Under the pieces are notes generated by a model. The model was not told where the DNA came from. It searched no databases and saw only the letters and a program-made list of their open reading frames with translations. The position numbers and the translations under genes are program-made. Source: Paenibacillus sp. KS-LC4 (lineage in GTDB: Bacteria > Bacillota > Bacilli > Paenibacillales > Paenibacillaceae). Taken from it: a stretch of DNA of 64,000 nucleotides. Where the stretch lies: assembly GCF_036894955.1 (NCBI RefSeq), contig NZ_CP145905.1, positions 2,560,501-2,624,500 of the forward strand, in the 5' to 3' direction. This document shows, piece after piece, positions 26,677-35,927 of the stretch. Positions within the stretch are counted from its first letter, which is position 1. Every line of letters begins with the position of its first letter.

Positions 26677-28283
26677 GTGAGCAAAAGCAAGTTAAGCCTG
26701 CGCAGCCAGCAGTAAAGTCTGAACGGTCACAGCAGAAAAATGCATCGGCGCCTTCATCGAAGGCTTTCGCGCAAGGACGTCGTCCGCAGGCTGGCGGCCA
26801 ATCAGGCCCTAAATCACGCTCTGCTGGAGCTGCTGGAGGACAAGCCGCTGGCGGAAGCAAGCGAGCAGCGGGTGCGGGGCAGTCGGGAGCGCGCCAGGGC
26901 GGTTCCACGCGTGCGCCGCGCACGCCAAGGGAGCTGGCGCTGGATATTTTGGTAAGCGTTGCTGGGGCCGGTGCCTACAGCAATCTCAAGCTCAACCAGT
27001 CGCTTCAGGATGCTAATCTTTCTCGTGCGGATGCTGGTCTCGCTACAGAGCTGGTATACGGGACGATTCAGCATCAGCGCATACTCGATTATTGGCTTGC
27101 GAGATTCGTGGCGAAGGGCTTTAATAAGCTGCAGCCGTGGGTGCATCAACTGCTGCGTATGAGTGCTTACCAGCTGCTGTATTTGGATCGGATTCCGGTT
27201 CATGCCGCAGTTAACGAAGCGGTTTCCATTGCGAAGAAGCGGGGCCATCAAGGCATTTCCGGCATGGTCAATGGGGTGCTGCGCAGTATGGATCGCAGCC
27301 GCGCAGAGCTTGTGCCATCTGCTATTAAAGCAGGTTCAACGGCGGAAAAGCTCGCGATTTTGCATTCCTATCCCGACTGGCTCGTTAAGCGCTGGCTGCT
27401 TGCTTACGGCGAGCAAACGACGGAAGCTATTTGTGCGGCTGGCAATGATTCCCCGCATGGAAGCGTACGGGTCAATGCTGTCCGCGGAACAAGGGCTGAA
27501 GCGCTTGAGCAGCTTGCCGAGCTTGGGCTTGATGCTGAAGCATCGCCGCTTGCTTCTGCAGGCATTACAACCCGCCGCGGCGGCAGCTTGGTGGATACGG
27601 ATGGCTTCCGCGAGGGGCTATGGACGATGCAGGATGAAAGCTCTATGCTCGTAGCCGAGGTCGTTGCACCAGCAGCCGGCATGCAGGTGCTGGATTGCTG
27701 CGCTGCTCCGGGCGGCAAAACGACGCATCTGGCTGAGCTTATGGGCAATAAAGGTAAAGTGTGGGCTAATGATTTGCACCCGCATAAGCGTCAGCTTATT
27801 ATTGATCAGTCTTCACGGCTCGGTTTGACGAACGTGGAAGCCATAACAAGCGATGCCGCGCAGCTGTCCGAGCGATTTGCCAGCGGTTCGATGGATGCTG
27901 TGCTGCTGGATGCGCCTTGCTCAGGCTTTGGCGTCATTCGGCGCAAGCCTGAGATCAAATGGACGAAGACGGCTGCTGATGTAGCCGCTATAGCGGACAT
28001 TCAGCGCGAGCTGCTTGAAGCGGTGAGCGGTCTCGTTAAGCCGGGCGGTGTGCTCGTCTACAGCACATGCACCATTGAACGATCCGAAAATGAGGAGCAG
28101 GTGGAGCATTTTCTACAGGCGCATCCTGAATTTGAGCTTGACGGCAATTGGCCGGAATCGGTTATCCATGCTTTGCAGGAGGCAGGGGCGATTGACGAGG
28201 GGTTTAAAGGCTATGCGCAGCTTCTGCCGCAGCACTATGGCAGCGACGGTTTCTTCATTGCTCGCATGCTGAGGCGCGCCTAA
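26673..28283 (+). CDS. rsmB: 16S rRNA (cytosine-967-C5)-methyltransferase RsmB with long N-terminal extension
   Basis: A 536-residue SAM-dependent methyltransferase. After residue 85 it has the NusB-like RNA-binding domain (ALDILVSVAGAGAYSNLKLN, YWLARFVAKGF) and the catalytic domain with DCCAAPGGKTTHLAELM, DAPCSGFGVIRRKPE and the second cysteine in VYSTCTIERSENEEQVE. The first 85 residues are a low-complexity Gln/Ser/Ala/Gly/Arg-rich segment not usual in RsmB (about 450 residues). The ATGA start at 26673 is coupled to fmt; a later start near residue 88 would still leave a full enzyme. Confidence 0.95.
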   Translation: MSEQKQVKPAQPAVKSERSQQKNASAPSSKAFAQGRRPQAGGQSGPKSRSAGAAGGQAAGGSKRAAGAGQSGARQGGSTRAPRTPRELALDILVSVAGAGAYSNLKLNQSLQDANLSRADAGLATELVYGTIQHQRILDYWLARFVAKGFNKLQPWVHQLLRMSAYQLLYLDRIPVHAAVNEAVSIAKKRGHQGISGMVNGVLRSMDRSRAELVPSAIKAGSTAEKLAILHSYPDWLVKRWLLAYGEQTTEAICAAGNDSPHGSVRVNAVRGTRAEALEQLAELGLDAEASPLASAGITTRRGGSLVDTDGFREGLWTMQDESSMLVAEVVAPAAGMQVLDCCAAPGGKTTHLAELMGNKGKVWANDLHPHKRQLIIDQSSRLGLTNVEAITSDAAQLSERFASGSMDAVLLDAPCSGFGVIRRKPEIKWTKTAADVAAIADIQRELLEAVSGLVKPGGVLVYSTCTIERSENEEQVEHFLQAHPEFELDGNWPESVIHALQEAGAIDEGFKGYAQLLPQHYGSDGFFIARMLRRA

Positions 28284-28387
28284 TCGTTGCTTGTGGTTCA
28301 TGATGGACGTTTGTGGTAAAATAAATCATCAGCGGCGCAGGTAGAGAGCTTTTGCCGCGCTATTATACAGTCAGGTGTGATAAATTA

Positions 28388-29434
28388 ATGAAACCTTTTA
28401 TTTACGACTATACGCTCGAACAGCTGCAAGATTGGATGAAGGAGAATGGCGAGCCGGCATTTCGCGCAGGCCAGCTGTACGATTGGCTGTACGTTAAGCG
28501 TGTTACCAGCTTTGAAGAGATGAGCAACTTGTCCAAGTCGCTCAGAACGAAGCTGTTTGACCAATTTCAATTTGTGACGCTTACTGAAATAACGAAGTTC
28601 GAGTCCAAGGACGGCACCGTCAAGTTTTTGTTTGGACTGCATGACAATCATGCAATCGAAACCGTCATTATGCGCCATAATTATGGCAACAGCATTTGCG
28701 TGACCACGCAGGTGGGCTGCCGGATCGGGTGTACCTTCTGTGCATCGACGCTGGGCGGCTTGAAGCGGAATTTGACCGCAGGTGAAATTATTGCTCAAGT
28801 CGTAGTAGCACAGCAAATGCTGGACGTTACGAATGAGCGCGTATCAAGCATCGTTATTATGGGCTCTGGAGAGCCGTTCGAGAACTATGACGCGACGATG
28901 ATGTTTTTGCGCACGATGATTCACGAGAAAGGTCTGAACATCGGCCAGCGCCACATTACGGTTTCGACCAGTGGAATTGTGCCAAGCATGTACAAGTTTG
29001 CCGATGAGAATACGCAGATCAATCTGGCGCTTTCCATTCATGCGCCGAATGATGCGCTGCGCTCTAAGCTAATGCCGGTTAACCGCCGCTTCCCATTCGA
29101 GGAAGTAATGGAGGCTTGCCGCTATTATTTAGCGAAGACAGGCCGCCGTATTACATTTGAGTATGCGTTGATCGGCGGGGTTAATGACCGTCCCGAGCAC
29201 GCGCAGGAGCTGGCGGATGTGCTCCAAGGACTGCTGTGCCATGTCAATTTGATTCCGGTCAACCATGTGCCGGAGCGAAATTATGTGCGTACGCCACGGG
29301 AGGATATATTTGAGTTCCAGCGTATACTGGAGAAAAACAAAATAAATGCAACGATTCGCAGGGAGCAAGGGCATGACATTGCCGCCGCTTGCGGTCAGCT
29401 TCGTGCGAAGCACATGGAGTCTACGACGAGGTGA
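28388..29434 (+). CDS. rlmN: 23S rRNA / tRNA adenine-C2 methyltransferase RlmN
   Basis: A 348-residue radical SAM enzyme that methylates A2503 of 23S rRNA and A37 of some tRNAs. The CxxxCxxC cluster motif is in [12 protein letters not shown]; the sequence [19 protein letters not shown] and the C-terminal AACGQLR with the second catalytic Cys are present. ATG 28388 is chosen over an upstream TTG because [14 protein letters not shown] begins the conserved region. A TGGTAAAAT extended -10 at 28314-28322 may give it its own promoter. Confidence 0.95.
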   Translation: MKPFIYDYTLEQLQDWMKENGEPAFRAGQLYDWLYVKRVTSFEEMSNLSKSLRTKLFDQFQFVTLTEITKFESKDGTVKFLFGLHDNHAIETVIMRHNYGNSICVTTQVGCRIGCTFCASTLGGLKRNLTAGEIIAQVVVAQQMLDVTNERVSSIVIMGSGEPFENYDATMMFLRTMIHEKGLNIGQRHITVSTSGIVPSMYKFADENTQINLALSIHAPNDALRSKLMPVNRRFPFEEVMEACRYYLAKTGRRITFEYALIGGVNDRPEHAQELADVLQGLLCHVNLIPVNHVPERNYVRTPREDIFEFQRILEKNKINATIRREQGHDIAAACGQLRAKHMESTTR

Positions 29435-29440
29435 TAACGG

Positions 29441-30223
29441 TTGATTACGGCAAACCTGAGCGATATCGGAAAAGTTCGTCAAGTCAATGAAGATCATTCA
29501 TGGGTAGGACAGCTAGATAATGGCATCACGTTTGCTATAGTCGCTGACGGGATGGGCGGCCATCAGGCGGGCGATGTAGCGAGCCGGCTGGCAGTGAATA
29601 CATTCCGTGAAATGCTGGAGCCCATTGCGGCGAGAGCTGACTTTTCCATTGAGGAAGGCAAGGCATTTTTGCGCAAAGCCATTGTAGATGCGAATGATGT
29701 CGTTTATGACATGGCATCGCGCAATGAGCAATATTATAATATGGGAACTACGATAGTTGCTGCCATGTTTCAAGGGCGGGAAGCCGTCATCGGGCATATT
29801 GGCGACAGTCGCGCTTATGTCATGTCCAAAAGCTGCATCGTGCAGTTGACGGAGGATCATACGCTTGTCAATGAGCTGCTGAAATCAGGGCAGATCAGCG
29901 AGAAGGAGGCGGCTGTCCATCCACGGCGGAATGTGCTTACCCGGGCGGTTGGCACTGATGCGTCTGTTGAGGTTGATATACAGACGATTTCCTACTCGGC
30001 CGATGATTACATTCTGCTTTGCAGCGATGGGCTGACGAACATGGTCAGCGATGATCAAATTATGTATACCGTAACGAAGGGTGGAGCGAGCCTGAAAGAT
30101 AAAGCGGAGCATCTCATCCATTTGGCGCTGCGCGCTGGCGGGGACGATAATGTGACCGTCGTGCTGCTGCAAGTAAATACCAGCGCAGATCGAGAGGAGT
30201 GTGCAACTGATGATAGGGCATAA
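29441..30223 (+). CDS. prpC: PP2C-type protein phosphatase PrpC/Stp
   Basis: A 260-residue Ser/Thr phosphatase with metal motifs RQVNEDHSW, VADGMGGHQAGDVAS, GDSRAYV, LLCSDGLTNMV and GGDDNVTVVLL. It removes phosphates placed by PrkC, encoded next. The start is TTG at 29441 with GAGGTGA upstream. Gene order rlmN-prpC-prkC-rsgA-rpe equals yloN-R of B. subtilis. Confidence 0.96.
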   Translation: MITANLSDIGKVRQVNEDHSWVGQLDNGITFAIVADGMGGHQAGDVASRLAVNTFREMLEPIAARADFSIEEGKAFLRKAIVDANDVVYDMASRNEQYYNMGTTIVAAMFQGREAVIGHIGDSRAYVMSKSCIVQLTEDHTLVNELLKSGQISEKEAAVHPRRNVLTRAVGTDASVEVDIQTISYSADDYILLCSDGLTNMVSDDQIMYTVTKGGASLKDKAEHLIHLALRAGGDDNVTVVLLQVNTSADREECATDDRA

Positions 30224-32417
30224 TTTAGGCGGTCGCTATGAAATTCTGACTCGCATCGGCGGAGGCGGCATGGCGCTTGTCTATAAAGCCCATGACGTCC
30301 TGTTGAACCGCAATGTAGCGGTTAAAGTGCTGCGCCAGCAGTTTGTGCATGATGAAGAGTTTATTCGCAGATTTCGCCGTGAGGCGCAATCGGCAGCTGC
30401 GTTATCCCATCCCAATGTCGTTAGCATCTATGATGTAGGACAAGAGGAAGATACGCATTATATCGTTATGGAGTATATCGAAGGCAGCAATCTTAATGAG
30501 ATTATCGTGGAGCGTGCCCCGCTGCAGGCGGATGAATCGGTTCGCATTGCCATTCAAATTTGCGATGCGCTTGGTCATGCCCATCAGAATCATATTATTC
30601 ATCGCGATATTAAACCACATAATATTTTGATCGGTAAAAACGGCAGGGTCAAGGTAACTGATTTCGGTATTGCCCGTGCGGTTACTTCTTCTACCATTAC
30701 CCAGACAGGCTCGGTGCTGGGCTCTGTTCATTATTTTTCTCCTGAGCATGCGAAAGGGGTAAGTACAGGCGAGAAATCCGACCTTTATTCGCTAGGCATT
30801 GTACTCTATCAGATGCTTACCGGCAATTTGCCTTTTTTGGGAGAAAGCCCGATTAGCGTCGCTTTGAAGCATTTGCAGGAAACGTTTGAGGAGCCGCGCG
30901 CCCTAAACCCTCATATACCGCAAAGTGTGGAAAATGTTATTTTACGGGCGATGCGCAAAAATCCGGGGGAACGTTACCATTCGGCTCAGGAAATGCTGAA
31001 CGATTTGGAAACGTGCCTGTCGCCAAATCGGAGGAATGAGGAGAAGGTTTCATTTGCGCATGTGAATGATCTGGATGAGACACGCGTTATGCCAGCCATT
31101 CGCGGCAGTGATCTCCGTCCCATTCGCCAGAGCGAGTCAAGCTATGAGAAGGCGGAGGTTTCTTCGGATCAGGCGAGCCGGCAAGGAGAGAGAGAAGTAC
31201 TGAATAAGAAAGCAAAAGGCTGGAAGCGACCGACGATAATTGTGGCAAGCACGCTGGTTGTTCTGGCATTCATAATATGGGGTTTCGTAACTTTGCTTGA
31301 TCGGCTGGATGTAGAGGAAGTGAATGTGCCGTACGTTGTCGGTCTCGACTTGGAGCAGGCGACGGCAAAGCTTGAAGAGTTTGGGCTGAAGGTGCAGGAG
31401 CCGACGATACGGGAATTCCGCGATGATATACCGTTTAATCAGGTATTTGAGCAGACGAAGAAAAATATGCGTGTCAAGCAGGGCTCGTTTATACAGCTAT
31501 CTGTAAGTGATGGACCGATGCTAAAGCAGCTTGGCGATTACCGGGGCAAGACGCTGCAGGCGGTTAAGGATGAGCTTTCTGCGCTTGGCATTAATCCGGA
31601 TACGCAAATTGATGTTGAAGAAGTATTCAGCGAGCAGGAAGTGGATACGGTCGTTACACAACAGCCGGAGCCGGGAACCGATTTTGATCCGAATACGGTG
31701 AAATTCCAGTTTATGGTCAGCAAAGGCATGGAAACGATTAAAATGCCGAATTTGATTGGCAAAACAGTAGCTGAGGCTAAGGATATAGTGAAAGCGAATG
31801 GGCTAACGCTTTCCGATGATGATATTTTGTATGAGCCAAGCTATGTACAGGCTAAGGGTCTTGTGCTGAATCAAGCCCAATACAAGCCGAATGACCCTGT
31901 TCCGAAAGGCGCCAGCATTTCCATTAGAGTCAGCTCAGGTCCTTCTGCGGAAGCGAAGGAGCATCAGTTCAATGTTGTCATTTCGCCAGCGAAGGCTGGG
32001 AAAACGAGCGAAATTCGCATCGTTTACACCGACGCTAGAGGGCAGAATATTGAATGGGGCAGAAACCAAATTCAAGATACCCAGACATTCCCCGTAACCG
32101 TCGTCTTGGCACCGAACACCGAGGCCATGATTACGATTTATAGGGATAGTCAGTTTGTTGATACGAAATCCGTCACTTATGATCAACTGGCGCAAAGCAG
32201 CAGTTCATCTACTGTCACGGTGCCTGGGGAGGATGAGCAGGTGACAGCGCCTGCTACAGAAGAGCCGGCTGTATCGGAATCGCCGACTCCTGAACCGACA
32301 TTGGAGCCGGATCAATCGGAGGTTGACCACAGCGATGACCAAGGAAGCGAGCAGGGAGAAGCAAAAGGAAAAGGAAAAGATAAGGAAAGAGTTGCAAGTG
32401 AAGAGCAACAGCCGTAA
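30210..32417 (+). CDS. prkC: PASTA-domain Ser/Thr protein kinase PrkC
   Basis: A membrane kinase of 735 residues. The kinase domain (about 10-270) has IGGGGMALVYKA, the VKVL lysine, HRDIKPHNIL with catalytic D133, and DFGIAR. One membrane segment lies near 343-365, followed by three PASTA repeats (about 370-580) that bind muropeptides or lipid II in relatives and trigger spore germination, then a Thr/Ser/Glu-rich tail. ATG 30210 is preferred because GGAG is 10 nt upstream and it matches the Bacillus N-terminus; GTG 30201 is in frame. It overlaps prpC. Confidence 0.95.
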   Translation: MIGHNLGGRYEILTRIGGGGMALVYKAHDVLLNRNVAVKVLRQQFVHDEEFIRRFRREAQSAAALSHPNVVSIYDVGQEEDTHYIVMEYIEGSNLNEIIVERAPLQADESVRIAIQICDALGHAHQNHIIHRDIKPHNILIGKNGRVKVTDFGIARAVTSSTITQTGSVLGSVHYFSPEHAKGVSTGEKSDLYSLGIVLYQMLTGNLPFLGESPISVALKHLQETFEEPRALNPHIPQSVENVILRAMRKNPGERYHSAQEMLNDLETCLSPNRRNEEKVSFAHVNDLDETRVMPAIRGSDLRPIRQSESSYEKAEVSSDQASRQGEREVLNKKAKGWKRPTIIVASTLVVLAFIIWGFVTLLDRLDVEEVNVPYVVGLDLEQATAKLEEFGLKVQEPTIREFRDDIPFNQVFEQTKKNMRVKQGSFIQLSVSDGPMLKQLGDYRGKTLQAVKDELSALGINPDTQIDVEEVFSEQEVDTVVTQQPEPGTDFDPNTVKFQFMVSKGMETIKMPNLIGKTVAEAKDIVKANGLTLSDDDILYEPSYVQAKGLVLNQAQYKPNDPVPKGASISIRVSSGPSAEAKEHQFNVVISPAKAGKTSEIRIVYTDARGQNIEWGRNQIQDTQTFPVTVVLAPNTEAMITIYRDSQFVDTKSVTYDQLAQSSSSSTVTVPGEDEQVTAPATEEPAVSESPTPEPTLEPDQSEVDHSDDQGSEQGEAKGKGKDKERVASEEQQP

Positions 32418-33345
32418 TCAAGCCTCTCTTGAGCTTCAAGGACGCATTGTGAAGGCGCTAAGTGGCTATTATTATGTACTGCCGAATGAGTCTGAATCGC
32501 AGGATGCAACGGTACAATGCCGCGGGCGCGGCGTTTTGAAAAATAAAGGAATTACTCCCTTAGTCGGCGACGAGGTTGTATATAGTCTTACAGATAATGG
32601 CGAGGGCACGGTGGAGCGGGTTTTGCCGCGCTCCTCCGAGCTCATTCGCCCGCCGGTAGCCAATATTGATGTAGCGATGCTGGTTTTTTCCGTAACGGAG
32701 CCAACGCTCAATTTGACGCTGCTGGATAAGTTTCTTGTGCATATCGAGCATGCGGAGATCGAAGCGGTGCTGTGCCTTAGCAAGCAGGATTTGGAGCATG
32801 ATGGCGAGGAGACAGAAGCCGCTGCTGAGGCCGCAGCTTCTGTCAATCGTATTTACTCTGCTATTGGCTACGAGATTTATGGGACAAGCTCCCGACAGGG
32901 GAAAGGCATCGAGGAGCTTCAGCAGCGGCTGCAAGGGCATTTGGCTGTTTTTGCTGGTCAATCGGGCGTAGGTAAATCTTCGCTTCTTAATGCGATTGTG
33001 CCTGGATTGAAGCTTGAGACGAATGCGATCAGCAATCGTCTTGGACGGGGCAAGCACACGACGAGACATGTGGAGCTGATTGATATTGGCGGAGGAGGTT
33101 ATGTCGCCGATACACCTGGCTTTAGCCAGCTCGATTTCACAGAGCTTGGCATTGAAGATTTAGGCTACTGTTTTCGAGAAATCCGGGCATTGTCTCCGGA
33201 CTGCAAATTCCGTGGCTGCACGCATGTCCAGGAGCCGGGCTGCGCGGTTCTTTCTGCTTTGGAAGAAGGCAAAATAGCGCCAAGCCGTTATGAAAATTAC
33301 TTGCAGTTTTTAAATGAAATGAAAGATAAAAAACGGAGGTACTAA
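32398..33345 (+). CDS. rsgA: Ribosome small-subunit-dependent GTPase RsgA
   Basis: A circularly permuted GTPase of about 315 residues that checks late 30S assembly. It has an OB domain ([15 protein letters not shown]), G4 LSKQD, G1 [12 protein letters not shown] near residue 187, G3 DTPGF, and a zinc motif [14 protein letters not shown]. The start is uncertain: GTG 32398 gives the usual length and overlaps the end of prkC by 20 nt; ATG 32323 would add 25 lysine/glutamate-rich residues that lie within prkC. Confidence 0.93.
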   Translation: MKSNSRNQASLELQGRIVKALSGYYYVLPNESESQDATVQCRGRGVLKNKGITPLVGDEVVYSLTDNGEGTVERVLPRSSELIRPPVANIDVAMLVFSVTEPTLNLTLLDKFLVHIEHAEIEAVLCLSKQDLEHDGEETEAAAEAAASVNRIYSAIGYEIYGTSSRQGKGIEELQQRLQGHLAVFAGQSGVGKSSLLNAIVPGLKLETNAISNRLGRGKHTTRHVELIDIGGGGYVADTPGFSQLDFTELGIEDLGYCFREIRALSPDCKFRGCTHVQEPGCAVLSALEEGKIAPSRYENYLQFLNEMKDKKRRY

Positions 33346-33352
33346 CCAACCC

Positions 33353-33997
33353 ATGACTATAATTGCACCCTCTATTTTATCGGCTGACTTCAGCCGGCTC
33401 GGAGAAGAAATTTCAGGTATTGAGCAGGCAGGAGCGGACTGGATTCATGTAGATGTTATGGATGGGCAGTTCGTACCGAACTTAACCTTTGGTCCTCCTG
33501 TCATCGCGGCTGTAAGGCCAGCAACAAAGCTGCCTTTCGATGTGCATCTGATGATTGAGCGTCCGGAGTTGTCAATCGCGAGTTACGCAGCTGCTGGTGC
33601 TGATCGAATTACGGTACATGCAGAAGCCTGCGTGCATTTGCACCGTACGCTTTATCAAATTAAGGAGCTAGGACTTCCAGCGGGCGTAGCCATTAACCCA
33701 GGAACTCCGGTGTCTGTGCTGGAATCCGTGCTAGCCGATGTGGACCTCATATTGGTTATGACGGTAAATCCGGGCTTTGGCGGGCAGAAGTTTATCCCTT
33801 ATTCGCTGAACAAGCTGCGTCAAATCCGCAGCATGCTAGCGGAGCGCGAGCTGCAGCATGTTCATGTGCAGGTGGATGGCGGCATTAATGAAGAGACGGC
33901 TAAGCTTGTGACGGAGGCAGGCGCGAATGTGCTCGTAGCTGGCAATGCGGTATTTGCCCAGGCAGATCGCGCGGCGGCTATATCGGTTTTACGCTAG
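33353..33997 (+). CDS. rpe: Ribulose-phosphate 3-epimerase
   Basis: A 214-residue TIM barrel of the pentose phosphate pathway. Motifs: [57 protein letters not shown] and [17 protein letters not shown] precedes the ATG. Last conserved gene of the block. Confidence 0.97.
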   Translation: MTIIAPSILSADFSRLGEEISGIEQAGADWIHVDVMDGQFVPNLTFGPPVIAAVRPATKLPFDVHLMIERPELSIASYAAAGADRITVHAEACVHLHRTLYQIKELGLPAGVAINPGTPVSVLESVLADVDLILVMTVNPGFGGQKFIPYSLNKLRQIRSMLAERELQHVHVQVDGGINEETAKLVTEAGANVLVAGNAVFAQADRAAAISVLR

Positions 33998-34045
33998 GCT
34001 GCATATCTTAAATTGTTAAATTAAGTTTGCACTTGGGAGGCTGCA

Positions 34046-34327
34046 ATGGAAGAATACGAGACATCTCGCGGGAAGACATGGCTGTGGGTGATCCTATTTG
34101 CGCTCGGCATAGGCCTGCTGCTGGCGGCTTTCTCCATTTTAACTGGAATGATCAAATATGTGTTTTCTTTGCTTGCTTTGTATTTGATTTTTCAGTTTTT
34201 CAAAAGGGTTGAGAGACTATGGGCACGAATAACGGTAATTGTACTGGGCCTGGTATTTTATTTCTTGGCCGTATTGGTTTATACGGCAATCCAGTTCATC
34301 AATGAGAATCCGCCACCATTGGCGTGA
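34046..34327 (+). CDS. Small membrane protein of unknown function
   Basis: A 93-residue protein with two to three hydrophobic segments (WVILFALGIGLLLAAFSI, YVFSLLALYLIFQFF, ITVIVLGLVFYFLAVLVY) and short charged ends. TTGGGAGG gives a clear ribosome site. It follows rpe in the place where B. subtilis has thiN (yloS). I do not recognise the family. Confidence 0.7.
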   Translation: MEEYETSRGKTWLWVILFALGIGLLLAAFSILTGMIKYVFSLLALYLIFQFFKRVERLWARITVIVLGLVFYFLAVLVYTAIQFINENPPPLA

Positions 34328-34430
34328 GCATTATGCTTGAGAGGTTTTCCGTACTCGCTCAAATGGAATAGGACAAAGGCTTAGCGCATAGGATGGTTAC
34401 ATGAACGCAGGTTCGTGTAGCCATTTTTTT

Positions 34431-34726
34431 GAAATATAGGGAAGTATATCGCAGCACGATCCTTTCTCTATATTTCTCGGAATGAAACGCGCCGCGCCGC
34501 CAGAGGATGGCTTATGGCCGTTTCACCTTGAAATATAGGAACGTATATGATGTTTCTATCCGTTCTCTATATTTCTCAGAATGAAACGCGCCACGCCGCC
34601 AGAGGATGGCTTATGGCCGTTTCACCTTGAAATATAGGAACGTATATGATGTTTCTATCCGTTCTCTATATTTCTCGGAATGAAACGCGCCGCGCCGCCA
34701 GAAGATGGCGACAGCCGTTTCACCTT
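34431..34726 (+). repeat. Three 99-bp tandem double-hairpin units upstream of spoVM
   Basis: Units start at 34431, 34530 and 34629; the last is slightly shorter and diverged at its end. Each has an AT-rich hairpin (GAAATATAG ... CTATATTTC, extended by GGAAG/CTTTC in unit 1 and GAACG/CGTTC in units 2-3) followed by a GC-rich one (TGAAACG ... CGTTTCA with an inner GCCA/TGGC). The arms show a compensatory A-T to C-G change between units, so pairing appears to be kept. No ORF crosses them. Together with flanks they fill the 480-bp gap 34328-34807. Confidence 0.85.
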
Positions 34727-34807
34727 GCGTGAAACATAGCATGTGTATGCGGGAAGAAAAAGCATGTAAGTCACCATTTCGATGAGCGTGTCTGAGGAGG
34801 GATGGGC

Positions 34808-34888
34808 ATGAAATTTTACACGATCAAGCTGCCGAAATTTTTGGGCGGGTTCGTAAAGGCGATTTTGAATACCTTCCAAAAAAGTTAG
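34808..34888 (+). CDS. spoVM: Stage V sporulation protein M
   Basis: This 26-residue gene reads MKFYTIKLPKFLGGFVKAIL followed by NTFQKS and a TAG stop. It differs only at a few places from B. subtilis SpoVM, an amphipathic helix that marks the curved forespore membrane and anchors SpoIVA for coat assembly. GGAGGG lies 6 nt before the ATG. It is easily missed because of its size. In Bacillus it also sits between thiN and rpmB. Confidence 0.95.
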   Translation: MKFYTIKLPKFLGGFVKAILNTFQKS

Positions 34889-34933
34889 TTCCTTTGCAGC
34901 CGCCTTCGAATGATCGTGGTTTATGTGAACAAT

Positions 34934-34961
34934 AAAAAGCACCTGAGCCCAGGTGCTTTTT
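34934..34961. terminator. Bidirectional terminator between spoVM and rpmB
   Basis: AAAAAGCACCTG (34934-34945) pairs perfectly with CAGGTGCTTTTT (34950-34961) around AGCC, giving T runs in both directions for the convergent genes. Confidence 0.92.
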
Positions 34962-34995
34962 GTCTACCATACAGCATAAAGCTGCAGGAGATGAA

Positions 34996-35184
34996 TTATA
35001 CGCGAGTTACTTTGCCGGATTTCAGAGCGCGCGCGCTGACATAAACGCGTTTCGGTTTACCGTCAACTAGAATGCGAACTTTCTGAACGTTTACTCCCCA
35101 AGAACGACGGTTTTTGTTGTTAGCGTGGGAAACGTTATTGCCTGTACCAGGGCTTTTGCCTGTTAGAAAACATTTGCGGGACAT
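34996..35184 (-). CDS. rpmB: Ribosomal protein bL28
   Basis: A 62-residue 50S ribosomal protein: [20 protein letters not shown], then [13 protein letters not shown] and [16 protein letters not shown]. One cysteine near the N-terminus is visible and a zinc-type CxxC is not. AAGGAGGTG gives a strong ribosome site. It is convergent with spoVM and divergent from yloU, as in Bacillus. Confidence 0.97.
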   Translation of the reverse strand: MSRKCFLTGKSPGTGNNVSHANNKNRRSWGVNVQKVRILVDGKPKRVYVSARALKSGKVTRV

Positions 35185-35549
35185 GAGTACACCTCCTTCA
35201 AGTAGTGCTGAGCTAAAAGCGCATTGTTAGCATAAGCTGTCAGTTATTGCATAAGCAAAACCGCATCGTAGCCATAAGCTCCCAGTTCTGCGTGAGCAAA
35301 ACCGCTTCATTGGCTTGAAAAAGCGTTGAAGAAGCCTGCACATAAACATACTTTGATATCGTATCATAGTTGCGAAGTCTGAGCAACTAAAACTGATGTT
35401 TTTTATGGCGATTTGCCTGAGGTTGGCACCGTCTGCCCTTCTATAACGTAACAGTTTATAGTACAATAATAATGAGTTAAAGATTTTTGTTGAAGCTTCA
35501 GCAGCAATTGACAAAAGAAGCAATCTAGACAATAAAGGAGTGAATTTCC
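35185..35549. other. Divergent promoter region of rpmB and yloU
   Basis: No gene is seen. A candidate rpmB promoter lies on the minus strand at 35358-35386 (TTGCTC, 17 nt, TACGAT). Near 35231-35312 a segment of about 42 bp is imperfectly duplicated (CATAAGCT...CAGTT...GAGCAAAACCGC-like text twice), within the rpmB leader. Confidence 0.45.
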
Positions 35550-35909
35550 ATGCCACTTACGCTCAGCACTGAGCTTGGCCGAATTTTCATAACAGAGGAA
35601 TGCATTGCCGTTATGGCAGGCTCCGCCGCAATGGATTGTTATGGCCTTGTCGGGATGGCTTCTCGCAAACAATTAAAGGATGGCATTGCCGAGCTCCTGG
35701 GCAGAGAGAATTTGGCGCGCGGCGTTGAAATTCGCAGAGAACAAGATAAACTTTATATTGATTTGTATATTATTGTGAGCTACGGTACGAAAATTTCAGA
35801 GGTAGCGCATAATATTCAGACGAAGGTGAAATATGTGATGAGCGATGTTATTGGTCTCAATGTGGACCAGGTCCATATATTTGTGCAGGATGTAAGGGTA
35901 TCTACATAG
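35550..35909 (+). CDS. yloU: Asp23/Gls24-family protein YloU
   Basis: A 119-residue cytosolic protein of the Asp23 family: LSTELGRIFITEECIAVMAG, YGLVGMASR and DLYIIVSYGTKISEVA are typical. These proteins are associated with envelope stress in Staphylococcus, but the function is not settled. AAAGGAGTG precedes the ATG. It is followed by fakA after 18 nt. Confidence 0.9.
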   Translation: MPLTLSTELGRIFITEECIAVMAGSAAMDCYGLVGMASRKQLKDGIAELLGRENLARGVEIRREQDKLYIDLYIIVSYGTKISEVAHNIQTKVKYVMSDVIGLNVDQVHIFVQDVRVST

Positions 35910-35927
35910 CAGGAAGGGGAATTTTCA

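Noticed and set aside
34328..34807. CRISPR array
   Set aside because: The three 99-bp units are contiguous and nearly identical over their whole length; there are no unique spacers and no cas genes.
35508..35536. TTGACA directly before yloU as a -35 box
   Set aside because: A -10 box at the right distance would fall on the ribosome binding site, so a transcript from it could not be translated normally.
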